NCBI GenBank assembly: GCA_947455145.1
Contig: CANGME010000004.1
Span: forward strand, 184,604-248,603
DNA length: 64,000 nucleotides
Reading direction: 5' to 3'
Origin: Comamonadaceae bacterium
GTDB taxonomy: Bacteria; Pseudomonadota; Gammaproteobacteria; Burkholderiales; Burkholderiaceae_C
The notes below the pieces were generated by a model. That model had not been told where the DNA came from. It saw nothing but the letters and a program-made list of their open reading frames with translations, and searched no databases. This document shows positions 39,092 through 48,310 of the stretch, in pieces. Both the position numbers and the translations under genes were made by a program. Numbering within the stretch: the stretch's first letter is position 1; each line of letters opens with the position of its first letter.

Positions 39092-39721
39092 TCAAATCCC
39101 TGCCAAGCGACGCAGACCTCTGGGATCCAATAGCTTCAAAGCGCGCCCGGTACCGCTGATCAAGCTGCGCTCACGCAAGTGACGCAGCACACGTGACAAG
39201 GTCTCGGGCGCAATACCCAACTGTGCGGCCAAGTTCCCCTTGGTTTGCCTCAGAAGTACAGCTTGCATGTTTCTGTCACTTTCACTGGGTTGTGCATGTT
39301 GAAGCAACAACTCTGCGCAGCGGGCTTCGGCATCTTTGGCCAGACGGCTGACTGCCAGTTCGGTCTGCTGGCGGTGCGCTAACGCCACGTCGTGCAAGAC
39401 CATTTGGGCCATGGGTGGCAGTTCAGTCAAAGATTGGCGAAATTTGGACAAGGGCGTTCGCCGCAATCGAACCTCGGACTCGGCCACGGCATCGACCACA
39501 CTGGGGCGATCCAACACGGCGTCTGTGGCGTCCAGCCAGAACGGGCCTTCGACCTCTCCCAGTTGGTGCGTCATGCCATCTGCACCCATCACGCCCATGG
39601 CCACCCGACCCGACTCGACATGGATGACATTTTCCGACGTCGTGCCTCTTTTGAGCAACACCGAGCCCGGCGCGAAAGTTCGCACTTCACCGGCCTGCTC
39701 GATAAATCCTGAAGTTAGCAT
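39092..39721 (-). CDS. Crp/Fnr-family transcriptional regulator
   Basis: 209 residues from the ATG at 39721; no clear ribosome site is seen and in-frame codons further upstream, to 39748, are possible. A cyclic-nucleotide-binding-like barrel (EVRTFAPGSVLLKRGTTSENVIHVESGRVAMGV) is joined by a long helix to a winged helix with the recognition region KGNLAAQLGIAPETLSRVLRHLRE. There is no N-terminal cysteine cluster, so it is not a classical Fnr. The ligand is unknown. It may control the convergent iorAB-Bug operon or the glycerate kinase gene upstream on its own strand. Confidence 0.87.
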   Translation of the reverse strand: MLTSGFIEQAGEVRTFAPGSVLLKRGTTSENVIHVESGRVAMGVMGADGMTHQLGEVEGPFWLDATDAVLDRPSVVDAVAESEVRLRRTPLSKFRQSLTELPPMAQMVLHDVALAHRQQTELAVSRLAKDAEARCAELLLQHAQPSESDRNMQAVLLRQTKGNLAAQLGIAPETLSRVLRHLRERSLISGTGRALKLLDPRGLRRLAGI

Positions 39722-39788
39722 GAGGGTGACTGTGCTCGATATGCACAAATCCTGCTTTGAGCAGGATCAACCTTTTAGCGGATTTGGC

Positions 39789-41123
39789 CTACAAAATCAA
39801 CAAAGCCCGGAAGTCATTAACATTGGTGTGCGTTGGCCCGGTGATGACGAGGTCGCCCAGGGGCTGAAAGTAGCCATAGGCGTCGTTTTGGTCCAGGCTG
39901 TCAGTCACCTTGAGCCCCAAGGCCTGCGCGCGCGCCAGCGTACCGGGTTCAACAAAAGCGCCAGCGTTGTCTTCCATGCCGTCTATACCGTCGGTGTCGG
40001 CCGCCAGCGCGTACACGCCCGCTTGGCCCTGCAAACTCAGCGCCAGCCCCAGGCAAAACTCGCCCGCGCGACCGCCCTTGCCCCGTACACCACCTGCTGG
40101 GACAGGTCGCACCGTGACCGTGGTTTCACCGCCGCTGAGGATGACGCAGGGTTTGATGAAGGCCAGGCAGGCTTGCGCGCGCATCACGGGGCGCGCAGCC
40201 GCTCTCGCCATGGCCGCATGCACCTTGCCCACCTCGCGTGATTCGCCCTCCATTTCATCACTCAGGATGTAGGCGTTGAGGCCTGCTTCACGCGCAGCCG
40301 CCGCAGCAGCCTCCAACGATTCTTGCGGTGTGGCAATCATGTGAACCGAGTGACCGCTGAAGGCAGAGTCACCGGGTTTTGGGGTTTCCAGCGTGGCCTG
40401 CTCCAGTGCCGTATGCACCGCCTGCGGCAAGGCAATGCGGTAGCGCTTTAATATCGCCAATGCATCGGCACAGGTGCTCGCGTCGGCCACGGTTGGGCCA
40501 CTGGCAATGACCGAGGGGTCGTCCCCCGGCACGTCGCTAATGGTCAAGGTCACCACGCGTGCGGGGGCGCAAGCCGCACCCAAACGCCCGCCCTTGATGC
40601 GCGAGAGGTGTTTGCGCACACAGTTCATTTCGCCAATGTTGGCGCCACTGTTGAGCAGGTCTTTGTTGATGCGCTGCTTCTCGGCCAGCGTCAGGCCGTC
40701 AGCTGGCAAGGTGAGCAGCGCCGAGCCACCGCCGGAGACCAGGCAAAGCACCAGATCATCGGCGGTCAGGCCCTGCACCAGGTCAAGGATGCGCTGGGAT
40801 GCCGCCAAACCCGCCGCGTCGGGCACAGGGTGAGCCGCCTCAACAATCTCAATGCGTGAGGCTAGGCCAGATGGGCGTGGCGGAGTGTGGTGGTAGCGCG
40901 TGACGACCAAGCCGCTCAAGGGTGCATCAGCGGGCCATAAGGCCTCGACCGCCTGGGCCATGGAGCCCCCGGCCTTGCCTGCGCCGATGACGAGGGTGCG
41001 ACCTTTGGGCGGTGGTGGTAAATGGGCCACCATGTTGTGCAGCGGCATGGCGCGACGCACGGCGGCTTCATACAAATAAGTCAGGAATTCGCGTGGTTGG
41101 GTCTGCGGGTTGGGGGTGCTCAT
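39789..41123 (-). CDS. ttuD: Glycerate kinase, MOFRL family (TtuD/GckA-type)
   Basis: 444 residues from the ATG at 41123. Phosphorylates D-glycerate to 2-phosphoglycerate; the same family was earlier called hydroxypyruvate reductase. The N-terminal DUF4147 domain (LVIGAGKAGGSMAQAVEAL, VSGGGSALLTLPADGLTL, SDVPGDDPSVIASGPTV) is followed by the MOFRL domain (GGETTVTV, AADTDGIDG, GPTHTNVNDFRAL). It works logically with the tartronate semialdehyde reductase at 44645, though the two genes are on opposite strands and not in one operon. Confidence 0.92.
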   Translation of the reverse strand: MSTPNPQTQPREFLTYLYEAAVRRAMPLHNMVAHLPPPPKGRTLVIGAGKAGGSMAQAVEALWPADAPLSGLVVTRYHHTPPRPSGLASRIEIVEAAHPVPDAAGLAASQRILDLVQGLTADDLVLCLVSGGGSALLTLPADGLTLAEKQRINKDLLNSGANIGEMNCVRKHLSRIKGGRLGAACAPARVVTLTISDVPGDDPSVIASGPTVADASTCADALAILKRYRIALPQAVHTALEQATLETPKPGDSAFSGHSVHMIATPQESLEAAAAAAREAGLNAYILSDEMEGESREVGKVHAAMARAAARPVMRAQACLAFIKPCVILSGGETTVTVRPVPAGGVRGKGGRAGEFCLGLALSLQGQAGVYALAADTDGIDGMEDNAGAFVEPGTLARAQALGLKVTDSLDQNDAYGYFQPLGDLVITGPTHTNVNDFRALLIL

Positions 41124-41147
41124 CAAATCTCAATCAAGTTCATTCAC

Positions 41148-42755
41148 TCAAACCGCTTTAGACGCCGCTTTAGAGACGGCTTTGGAGGCTTCAGCTAAGG
41201 CGGGTGTTGACGCTTCGGCTGCACACACGCGGTCACGCCCCTCGGCTTTGGCTCGGTACAGGGCAGCGTCGGCCGCCTTGAACAGATCCGGCGTGTTATC
41301 GCCATAGGTGGGTGAAACGGCCACGCCGAATGACGCCGTGCAGGCGGGCAGGGTTTGCCCATCGTGTGTGATGCTGCTCTCGCGAATGGCGACTCGAATG
41401 ACGTCCGCCCGCTCCATGGCACTGTCTAGGCTTGTGTCGGGCATCAGCACCACGAGTTCTTCACCGCCGTAGCGGCAGGCAAAGTCGGTCGTGCGAACCG
41501 TATTTTTGAGGCACTTGGCAATGGCTGCGAGCACAGCGTCGCCAGCGGCATGGCCAAAGGTGTCGTTAAAGCGCTTGAAATGATCAATGTCGATCATGAG
41601 CACAGAGAAGGGTTTGTCGCTGTGGCGACTGCTGAGGAATAGACGCTTCAAGGCCTCTTCCATGTAGCGCCGGTTGTACAGTCCCGTCAAGGTGTCGCGC
41701 AAGGCCAAGGAGCGCAAGGATTCTCGCAGTTTCAAGTTGGCAAATCCTGGGCCAATACGGCTGGCCAGTGCGGTGAGTCGATGCTTGATGTCTTCATCGG
41801 CATCGACGCTCAGCACCAGCAAACCCAGTGCCTGTCCCTGACCGTGCACCGGCAGGCAAATGGAAGGCTGTGTGCTGCCATGCAAGTGACGGCAGCGGAA
41901 AGCACCGGGCGAGTTGACGCTATGGGGGCGCCCCAGCCGCAGAGCCCAGCAGTCTTCGGGGTGCAGTGGTTCGGGCTGGGCGGAAGTGGAAGAGGTGAGG
42001 GAAGAGTCCCCCCAAGACACAGCATGCATCAGCACATCCCGTGATTCGCGGTAAATGAAGAGTGAGCCAGAGATGCCGGGGAACAGCCGCTGCGTCGTCT
42101 CCAAAACTGTGGCGTTGGCTTCCTCCCAATCAGTGCAGGATTGCAAAAGCTCAGAGAGGTTCAGCAGCGTTTCGTTCTCAACTTGCAGGGCTTTCATTTT
42201 TTGCACCGTGCGTTCCATAGCCAAGTTCATGTCGCGCATGGCCAACTCGGATTTGCGGCGAGACGCCACTTCGGTCTTGAGGTTGCGGTTAGCGGCCAGT
42301 TTTTCTTTGAGCGCGGCCTTGGCCACGTCCAAGGCATCTTCAGCGCGGCGGATGTCGCTCAGGTCTCGAGTGATGGTGGACTCGCCCACCAACACCCCGT
42401 TTTCGTCAAACAGAGGCGTGGTGCGAATCAGCACATGAACGATTTCACCATTTTTTTTCTTGCGGTCTGTGGTGGCCGTGCTGGGTTTGCCGGAGCGCAC
42501 GCGGTCTAAGACCCGTGAGTAGGCTTCTTCGCTCAGATCAGCGGCATGCAGCTCACGCAAGGAGTGACCAAGGGCCTCGTCTGAGGTGAAGCCGTATAGG
42601 GCCGTGGCTTGCGGGTTCCAGAACGTAATAACCGCATCCAAGTCTTTGATGACGACGGATTCGCCTGAGCTTTCAAGCGTTTTTTCCAGTTGCAGCGAGC
42701 GCAAGACCAGGTCATGCGCGTCCCGTTCCACGGGCTGATGGGTGGTTTTTTTCAT
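41148..42755 (-). CDS. PAS-GAF-GGDEF diguanylate cyclase
   Basis: 535 residues from the ATG at 42755. Domains in order: PAS (VVIKDLDAVITFWNPQATALYGF, about residues 30-145), a coiled coil to about 205, a GAF-like domain (about 205-355), and GGDEF. The signature reads GGEEL instead of GGEEF, a conservative change; an I-site RTTD lies five residues upstream. The tail ends in an alanine/lysine repeat (SKAVSKAASKAV) encoded by imperfect 12-bp repeats. It begins 24 bp before the glycerate kinase gene on the same strand. Confidence 0.9.
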   Translation of the reverse strand: MKKTTHQPVERDAHDLVLRSLQLEKTLESSGESVVIKDLDAVITFWNPQATALYGFTSDEALGHSLRELHAADLSEEAYSRVLDRVRSGKPSTATTDRKKKNGEIVHVLIRTTPLFDENGVLVGESTITRDLSDIRRAEDALDVAKAALKEKLAANRNLKTEVASRRKSELAMRDMNLAMERTVQKMKALQVENETLLNLSELLQSCTDWEEANATVLETTQRLFPGISGSLFIYRESRDVLMHAVSWGDSSLTSSTSAQPEPLHPEDCWALRLGRPHSVNSPGAFRCRHLHGSTQPSICLPVHGQGQALGLLVLSVDADEDIKHRLTALASRIGPGFANLKLRESLRSLALRDTLTGLYNRRYMEEALKRLFLSSRHSDKPFSVLMIDIDHFKRFNDTFGHAAGDAVLAAIAKCLKNTVRTTDFACRYGGEELVVLMPDTSLDSAMERADVIRVAIRESSITHDGQTLPACTASFGVAVSPTYGDNTPDLFKAADAALYRAKAEGRDRVCAAEASTPALAEASKAVSKAASKAV

Positions 42756-42906
42756 CGACGTCTCTTCTGTGAAGCTGCCACACATCGTGACGTGCGTGGT
42801 CAAACGCTAGTATCCCTGATGCCGAAACGGGTGACAAGCCCTAAACTCGCCCTAAACTCGCTCGCATTGACCTCTTATCCCCAGTCCAACCCAAAGATCC
42901 ATTTCC

Positions 42907-43881
42907 ATGACTTCAACCACCCGTAACACCCGAATTTGGGCCACCCTTGCCACCACCTTGCTGTGCAGCCTGTGTGTCGCACAGGGCTACCCTGCCAAAA
43001 CAGTCACCTTGGTCGTTCCCAACCCGCCTGGCGGTTTTGTCGATGCCTCAGCGCGACTCTTGAGCGAACCGCTCTCGCGCGTCATGGGCCAGTCGGTGGT
43101 GGTTGACAACAAGGGGGGCGGTAGCGGCAACGTAGCCTACAGCTTGGTGGCGCGCGCCAACCCGGATGGCTACACCCTGCTCACATCCTACTCGGCGTAC
43201 CACGTGGGCAACCCCTCGCTATCACCCAAGTTACCTTGGGCGCAAAAAGATTTTGTGCCCGTAGCCTTGGTCACAGTCGCCACCAATGTGATTGCCGTTC
43301 ACCCCTCGGTACCTGCCAATAACTTGAACGAATTCATCAGCTACCTCAAGATCAACCCTGGCAAATTGAGCTATGCCTCGCAAGGCAATGGCTCGCTCTC
43401 ACACATCGGCACCGAAATGTTCAAGATGCAAACTCACACCAGCATGGTGCACATTCCCTACCGGGGCTCTGGCCCAGCAGTGCAAGACGTGTTGTCGGGA
43501 CAGGTGCAGGTATTCATCACCACACCACCCTCGGTCATGGGGCATGTGCAGTCAGGCAAACTCAAAGGCTTGGCCATTGCGGGCAAATCGCGCCACCCCG
43601 GTCTGCCCAGTGTGCCCACTACGGCTGAAGCTGGCCTCAAAGGCTTTGAACTAGAAGCCTGGGTCGGCATCTTCGCCCCAGCAGGCACACCACCCGATGT
43701 GGTGACCAAACTCAGCAGCCAAATCAAGCAAGCGCTGGAACAAACTGAGACCAAAACGCGTGCCAACAATGCCGGGATTGAGCTGCGTTATTTGCCGCCT
43801 GAAGCGCTGGACGATCTCGTTAAACGCGAGACCACGTTTTGGGCCAAGACCATCAAGGCAGCAGGCATCACGGCCGACTGA
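42907..43881 (+). CDS. Bug/TctC-family solute-binding protein 3
   Basis: 324 residues. Signal peptide (IWATLATTLLCSLCVAQG), then the Bug fold: YPAKTVTLVVPNPPGGFVDASARLL, VVVDNKGGGSGNVAYSL, IPYRGSGPAVQDVLSGQVQVF. No transporter subunits are adjacent. Upstream lies a divergent diguanylate cyclase; downstream, after 174 bp with nothing I recognise, a lipoprotein gene. The ligand cannot be read from the context. Confidence 0.92.
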   Translation: MTSTTRNTRIWATLATTLLCSLCVAQGYPAKTVTLVVPNPPGGFVDASARLLSEPLSRVMGQSVVVDNKGGGSGNVAYSLVARANPDGYTLLTSYSAYHVGNPSLSPKLPWAQKDFVPVALVTVATNVIAVHPSVPANNLNEFISYLKINPGKLSYASQGNGSLSHIGTEMFKMQTHTSMVHIPYRGSGPAVQDVLSGQVQVFITTPPSVMGHVQSGKLKGLAIAGKSRHPGLPSVPTTAEAGLKGFELEAWVGIFAPAGTPPDVVTKLSSQIKQALEQTETKTRANNAGIELRYLPPEALDDLVKRETTFWAKTIKAAGITAD

Positions 43882-44055
43882 TCGCGCTAAGACACGCCAA
43901 GATTTACAGGCCGACACGTTTGAATACGGTTTAAAACAGCGCAAACGCCTGCTTTATGGCAAAGTGCGCCTGTAAACCCAGCGTCTATTTCTATTCACGG
44001 CGCGTGGTGAAAGCGTGCGACTTGGGTTAACGCCCTTATCCATTTAGGAATCAGC

Positions 44056-44583
44056 ATGAAAACATCCATTGACCGGCGCAAGCTCTTGCTCACCACCACT
44101 GCGACCGGTGTTGCGGCGGTTCTGGCAGCATGCTCAAGCCCGCCGCCTGCACCCGTTGTTTTGGCTCCACCTCCAAAGCCTACACTGCCAAGACCCGTTC
44201 AAACACCGCCACCCGTGGCTGCTCAACCCCGGCCCGACAAGATTTCAAACGCGCTAAACCCTAAAGATTACCGCCGCGACGCTGCATCTCACCTCTACAG
44301 CAAAAACGGAGACCGAATTTACAAGGGGAAAATGCCACCCCTGCTCTATGCCGTTGGCGTCTTGCAAGTAGAGGTTGATCCACGCGGACATGTGACTTCC
44401 ACCAACTGGATGCGCGCACCCCGCCACGCCCCTGAAGTGATGGCCGACATTGAGCGCACCGTGCGTTCTGCATCCCCCTTCCCCGCCCCGATGCGCATGG
44501 CGGGGGTGACCTATACAGATACTTGGCTGTGGCACAAAAGCGGCCGCTTCCAGTTGGACACGCTGACTGAAGGCCAGACATGA
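44056..44583 (+). CDS. Proline-rich lipoprotein with TonB-C-like domain
   Basis: 175 residues. The N-terminus has a DRRKLLL start and a lipobox (VLAAC) at about residue 26, so the protein is probably a lipoprotein, possibly exported by Tat given the paired arginines. A proline-rich linker (residues 28-60) crosses part of the periplasm. The C-terminal 90 residues (VGVLQVEVDPRGHVTSTNW, APEVMADIERTVRSASPFP) resemble a TonB C-terminal fold. No exbBD is near. Its role is unknown. It is followed after 61 bp by the tartronate semialdehyde reductase gene. Confidence 0.7.
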   Translation: MKTSIDRRKLLLTTTATGVAAVLAACSSPPPAPVVLAPPPKPTLPRPVQTPPPVAAQPRPDKISNALNPKDYRRDAASHLYSKNGDRIYKGKMPPLLYAVGVLQVEVDPRGHVTSTNWMRAPRHAPEVMADIERTVRSASPFPAPMRMAGVTYTDTWLWHKSGRFQLDTLTEGQT

Positions 44584-44644
44584 AGCCTGACTGACATCGG
44601 GCAAAATCGGTGGTTGATTGATCCAACAACCACTGAGGAAAAAA

Positions 44645-45556
44645 ATGACGCAATCCGGACTCAAACTTGGCTTCATCGGCCTAGGCATCATGGGCACGCC
44701 GATGGCCCTGAACTTGATCAAGGGCGGGCACATGCTGTTCGTCAACACCCGCAGCCAAGTCCCCCAAGACCTGCTGGCTGCCGGTGCCACCGCCTGCGCC
44801 AGCCCGGCCGCCGTGGCCAGCCAGGCCGACATCATCTTCACCATGGTGCCTGACACCCCTGATGTGGACAAAGTGCTGTTCGGCGCTGAAGGCGTAGCCG
44901 CTGGCCTTGCCCAAAACGGCAAGGGCAAAGTGGTGGTGGACATGAGCTCCATCGACCCGATTGCCACCAAAGCGTTCGCCGCAAAAATCAACGCACTCGG
45001 TGCTGACTACCTGGACGCACCCGTGTCCGGCGGCGAAGTCGGTGCCAAGGCCGCCTCACTCACCATCATGATTGGTGGCGAACCTGCCGTTTTCGAGCGC
45101 GTCAAACCCCTGTTTGAGCTGATGGGCAAGAACATCACACTCATCGGCGGCAACGGCGACGGCCAGACCTGCAAAGTGGCCAACCAGATCATTGTGGCGC
45201 TGAACATTGCTGCCGTGAGCGAAGCCTTGGTGTTTGCGTCCAAAGCCGGTGCAGACCCCGCCAAAATTCGCCAAGCCCTGATGGGTGGCTTTGCCGCCTC
45301 GCGCATTTTAGAAGTGCACGGTGAGCGCATGGTCAAGCGCACCTTTAACCCCGGCTTTCGCATTGCCCTCCACCAAAAAGACCTCAACCTGGCTCTGCAA
45401 GGTGCCAAGGCCATGAACGTCGCCCTGCCGCAAACGGCCGGTGTGGCACAACAGATGCAGGTATGCGCAGCACTGGGGCACGCTCAAGCTGACCATTCCG
45501 CCTTGGTAAAAGCCTGGGAAGCCATGGCCCAACACCCAGTCGCACCCGATGCGTAA
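44645..45556 (+). CDS. glxR: 2-hydroxy-3-oxopropionate (tartronate semialdehyde) reductase
   Basis: 303 residues from the ATG at 44645, preceded by GAGG; an in-frame codon at 44618 would add nine residues. A 3-hydroxyacid dehydrogenase: NAD(P) loop GFIGLGIMGTPMALNL, substrate motif DAPVSGGEVGA, and catalytic lysine in GQTCKVANQIIVALN, with FRIALHQKDLNLAL near the end. Reduces tartronate semialdehyde to D-glycerate in glyoxylate use; the glycerate kinase at 39789 would take the next step. Neither glyoxylate carboligase nor hydroxypyruvate isomerase is in the window. Confidence 0.9.
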   Translation: MTQSGLKLGFIGLGIMGTPMALNLIKGGHMLFVNTRSQVPQDLLAAGATACASPAAVASQADIIFTMVPDTPDVDKVLFGAEGVAAGLAQNGKGKVVVDMSSIDPIATKAFAAKINALGADYLDAPVSGGEVGAKAASLTIMIGGEPAVFERVKPLFELMGKNITLIGGNGDGQTCKVANQIIVALNIAAVSEALVFASKAGADPAKIRQALMGGFAASRILEVHGERMVKRTFNPGFRIALHQKDLNLALQGAKAMNVALPQTAGVAQQMQVCAALGHAQADHSALVKAWEAMAQHPVAPDA

Positions 45557-45627
45557 CAAATAACGCTAAGGTGGGATGAGGGGTTGGCCAGAATTGGGCA
45601 CGCCCCTCGGTTAGAATCACGCACGTC

Positions 45628-45715
45628 GGAAGCGTGGCAGAGTGGTCGATTGCACCGGTCTTGAAAACCGGCAACCCGCAAGGGTTCGTGAGTTCGAATC
45701 TCACCGCTTCCGCCA
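45628..45715 (+). tRNA. tRNA-Ser (anticodon UGA)
   Basis: 88 nt including an encoded CCA. The acceptor stem GGAAGCG pairs with CGCTTCC (45705-45711), discriminator G at 45712. The anticodon stem CCGGT/ACCGG frames the loop CTTGAAA with anticodon TGA at 45662-45664. A long variable arm (CCCGCAAGGG region) and TTCGAATC T loop confirm a class II serine tRNA. A TAGAAT element at 45612-45617 may be its -10 box. Confidence 0.97.
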
Positions 45716-45718
45716 GTC

Positions 45719-45890
45719 TTAAAGCTGCACTTGCAATTCCTCGAAGTCCGCAATCACCCAGTCTGCTTTGCAAGTCTTAATGACTTGGCCCATGTTTTAA
45801 CCATAGGGCAAGAACCAAACGGCCACACCTGCTTTGCGCAAAGTGGCCACACAATTGACCAATCACCCGCAAACAAAGCACGACTGCGGC
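45719..45890 (-). pseudogene. Remnant of HAD-family phosphatase (Gph-like C-terminus)
   Basis: Read on the minus strand, the segment encodes a HAD-type C-terminus broken into pieces: FVCGD in one frame (around 45873-45860), then, after what looks like a one-base deletion, VNCVATLRKAGVAVWFLPYG, then a TAA where PYGYN is usual, then NMGQVIKTCKADWVIADFEEL and a final TAA at 45719-45721. The order GD-xVNDVATxRxAGV-PYGYNMG is that of phosphoglycolate phosphatase-like proteins. The N-terminal two thirds are absent. It abuts the tRNA-Ser 3' end by 3 bp, which suggests loss of the rest by a rearrangement at the tRNA. Confidence 0.7.
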
Positions 45891-45981
45891 ATGCTGTTGC
45901 AACACTTCAGACACAGTTCTACTCGTTATAAGTTTCTAATCAACGCTTATCACGAACGTCAAAAAACCAAAGGAGCAAAGC

Positions 45982-46320
45982 GTGAAACTACTTAACAAAA
46001 TTGAAGGCAACAACATCCTTGTTATCGACATTCAGGAAGACAATATCGATGCCAGCAACGTACGCGAATTTCGTGAAGAGATTCAAAAGCTCATTAAAAA
46101 TAATAACCAAGTAGTATTTAATATGTCGCAATTAAAATTTGTCGACAGTTCAGGTTTAGGTGCTCTAATTTCTTGCCTACGTGATACCAACTCTCGCAAG
46201 GGAGACTTTCGCCTGAGCAATCTTTCGCCCTCTGTTATGGCACTTTTTGAACTCATGCGAATGCATCGAGTCTTCAATATTCACGACACCGTGCAAAGTG
46301 CAGTAAATTCTTATAGCTGA
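45982..46320 (+). CDS. STAS-domain anti-sigma factor antagonist-like protein
   Basis: 112 residues from a GTG at 45982 with AGGAG upstream. A single STAS domain with the phosphorylation region VDSSGLGALISCL. Such proteins bind anti-sigma kinases in a partner-switching circuit. No RsbW-like kinase or PP2C phosphatase gene is adjacent, so its partner must be elsewhere. It converges on the OmpR-type regulator with 4 bp between stops and opens the AT-rich signalling/exopolysaccharide region. Confidence 0.9.
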   Translation: MKLLNKIEGNNILVIDIQEDNIDASNVREFREEIQKLIKNNNQVVFNMSQLKFVDSSGLGALISCLRDTNSRKGDFRLSNLSPSVMALFELMRMHRVFNIHDTVQSAVNSYS

Positions 46321-46324
46321 TTGC

Positions 46325-47008
46325 TTATAGTTCCACCCGCTCAAGCCTGTAGCCATAACCATAAACAGGCACCATTTTCCAGCCCTGACTACCATCAAAT
46401 TTAAGTTTTTTTCGAATTCGGCTAACGTGAGTGTCTATCGTTCTGGAGTCCACTTCACTATGAATGCCCCAAATCTTGTTGAGCAAATGATCACGCGACA
46501 TGAGTTTTGCAGGGTTCTGAAAAAGATACACGGATAAATCAAATTCTTTTTGCGTAAGTGGGACAGCTATGCCATTCATAAGCAAGGTGTGCTTCGGGAC
46601 ATCGATTTCATAGGCTCCCATTCGAAGAACTGGCAAGCCTCCCGGAGTGGATCTTCTTGCTGCCGATAAAATCCTCGCATTCAACTCATGCTGCTTGGCT
46701 GGCTTGACCACATAGTCATCTGCACCCGCTTGAAGTGCTTCAACGACGGTTGACTCATCATCACGAGATGTCAGTACAACCACGGCTAATTTCCATCCTA
46801 GCCGCTCGCGAACCCAGCGCAGTACATCACCCCCGCTGCCATCAGGCAGCATCCAGTCCAGCAAGAGAGCGTCAAAGCTGCCGCCCTTGAGCGCCTCCAA
46901 CATATCTGCCACGGTGCCGAACATTTCTACGCTGTGATTTGCTGTCTGAAGCCAAAACTCCATCAAGGCTTGTTGATCCAGATCGTCTTCCAGTATTCCG
47001 ATGTGCAT
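46325..47008 (-). CDS. OmpR-family response regulator
   Basis: 227 residues from the ATG at 47008, placed by AGGA seven bases upstream; two earlier in-frame starts exist. The receiver domain has the acidic pair (ILEDD), the phospho-acceptor in LLLDWMLPDGSGG and the lysine in VVKPAKQHE. The C-terminal winged helix (LTQKEFDLSVYLFQNP, HVSRIRKKL, GYGYRL) binds DNA. Divergent from the sugar nucleotidyltransferase gene and a candidate regulator of it. The cognate kinase could be the hybrid kinase at 49012, by proximity only. Confidence 0.93.
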   Translation of the reverse strand: MHIGILEDDLDQQALMEFWLQTANHSVEMFGTVADMLEALKGGSFDALLLDWMLPDGSGGDVLRWVRERLGWKLAVVVLTSRDDESTVVEALQAGADDYVVKPAKQHELNARILSAARRSTPGGLPVLRMGAYEIDVPKHTLLMNGIAVPLTQKEFDLSVYLFQNPAKLMSRDHLLNKIWGIHSEVDSRTIDTHVSRIRKKLKFDGSQGWKMVPVYGYGYRLERVEL

Positions 47009-47140
47009 TTGCATTTCCTGACGAGTTAACATTTAGATCACATTTGAACCGGCCTCAGTGCGTATTCTCAGCACATGAACTTCTCATGTTACCTCTTGTG
47101 AAATTTGACATCACTCTCCCCCTGAAATCAAAGGAAATGT

Positions 47141-48244
47141 ATGGCTAAAGGAATGATATTGGCAGCGGGGCAAGGTACTCGCGTGCGTCCACTTACCCGC
47201 GACTTGCCCAAGCCGATGGTGCCCATTTTGGGCAAACCAGTCATGGAGTACCTGATCGAGCATCTGGCTCGACACGGGATTCATGAAATCATGATCAATG
47301 TGGCTTACCACCATCAACGTATCGAAGAGTACTTTGGCGATGGCAGTAAATGGGGCGTCGAGATTGGCTACTCTTATGAAGGCATTCGCGACCATGGAGA
47401 TATCTTGCCTAAGCCTATGGGTTCGGCAGGTGGTATGCGTCGAATTCAGGACTTTAGTGGGTTCTTTGACGAGACAACACTAGTGTTGTGTGGGGATGCA
47501 CTGATAGATTTAGACATTACTGCAGCTATTGCTGAACACAAAGCTCAAAATGCGATAGCTAGTGTCGTGACGATGGAGGTGCCTATGAATGAAGTGTCTT
47601 CATACGGCATTGTTGTCGCAGATGACACGAATCGAATCCTTTCCTTTCAGGAAAAACCACAGCCACAGGATGCGAAGTCGCAACTGGCTAGTACAGGCAT
47701 TTATATTTTTGAGCCCGAAGTTATCAATCTGATTCCACCGAGAACCGTTTATGACATTGGCGCTGAATTATTCCCAAAACTGGTCAATGACAAACTGCCA
47801 TTTTTCGTGCAAAACAGGGCTTTTCATTGGATTGATATCGGAAAGGTCAGTGATTATTGGTCAGTCTTGCAACGCGTTATCAAGGGCGAAATTGCTGACA
47901 TGCAAATGCCTGGCAAGGAAGTAAAACCCAAAATTTGGGTCGGCCTGAACACTTCAATTCCTTGGGATCAGGTCAGAATTGAAGGGCCTGTATACATCGG
48001 CTCCAGCGTTCGAGTAGAGCCGGGCGCAACTATAATTGGTCCAGCTTGGATCGGTCATGGAAGCGTGATTCGTTCTGGGGCAAAAATTACACGCAGCGTT
48101 ATTTTTGAATACACACGTATCCCGGCCGACATGCATTTCAACGAAATGATCGTGTCACGCCAATACTGCGTTGATCGACACGGTGAAACGTTGTACAGCG
48201 GAGATGACACAACACATTTGCGCTGGGGCGATTCGCGCGCCTAA
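47141..48244 (+). CDS. Sugar nucleotidyltransferase with left-handed beta-helix
   Basis: 367 residues. The N-terminal nucleotidyltransferase domain has the full signature GMILAAGQGTRVRPLT followed by LPKPMVPILGKP, the catalytic/metal Asp in LCGDALIDLD, and STGIYIFEP. The C-terminal third has hexapeptide-like repeats (VYIGSSVRVEPGATIIGPAWIG). It matches mannose-1-phosphate guanylyltransferase or glucose-1-phosphate nucleotidyltransferase types; the sugar cannot be decided. It supplies an NDP-sugar for the sugar transferase at 50957. AAAGGAAA precedes the ATG. Confidence 0.88.
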   Translation: MAKGMILAAGQGTRVRPLTRDLPKPMVPILGKPVMEYLIEHLARHGIHEIMINVAYHHQRIEEYFGDGSKWGVEIGYSYEGIRDHGDILPKPMGSAGGMRRIQDFSGFFDETTLVLCGDALIDLDITAAIAEHKAQNAIASVVTMEVPMNEVSSYGIVVADDTNRILSFQEKPQPQDAKSQLASTGIYIFEPEVINLIPPRTVYDIGAELFPKLVNDKLPFFVQNRAFHWIDIGKVSDYWSVLQRVIKGEIADMQMPGKEVKPKIWVGLNTSIPWDQVRIEGPVYIGSSVRVEPGATIIGPAWIGHGSVIRSGAKITRSVIFEYTRIPADMHFNEMIVSRQYCVDRHGETLYSGDDTTHLRWGDSRA

Positions 48245-48310
48245 CCATTGCGTTTGTTATCAGGGACAATTCATTTCGAATTCAATAATTAATCTATGCT
48301 GCAAAACTTA

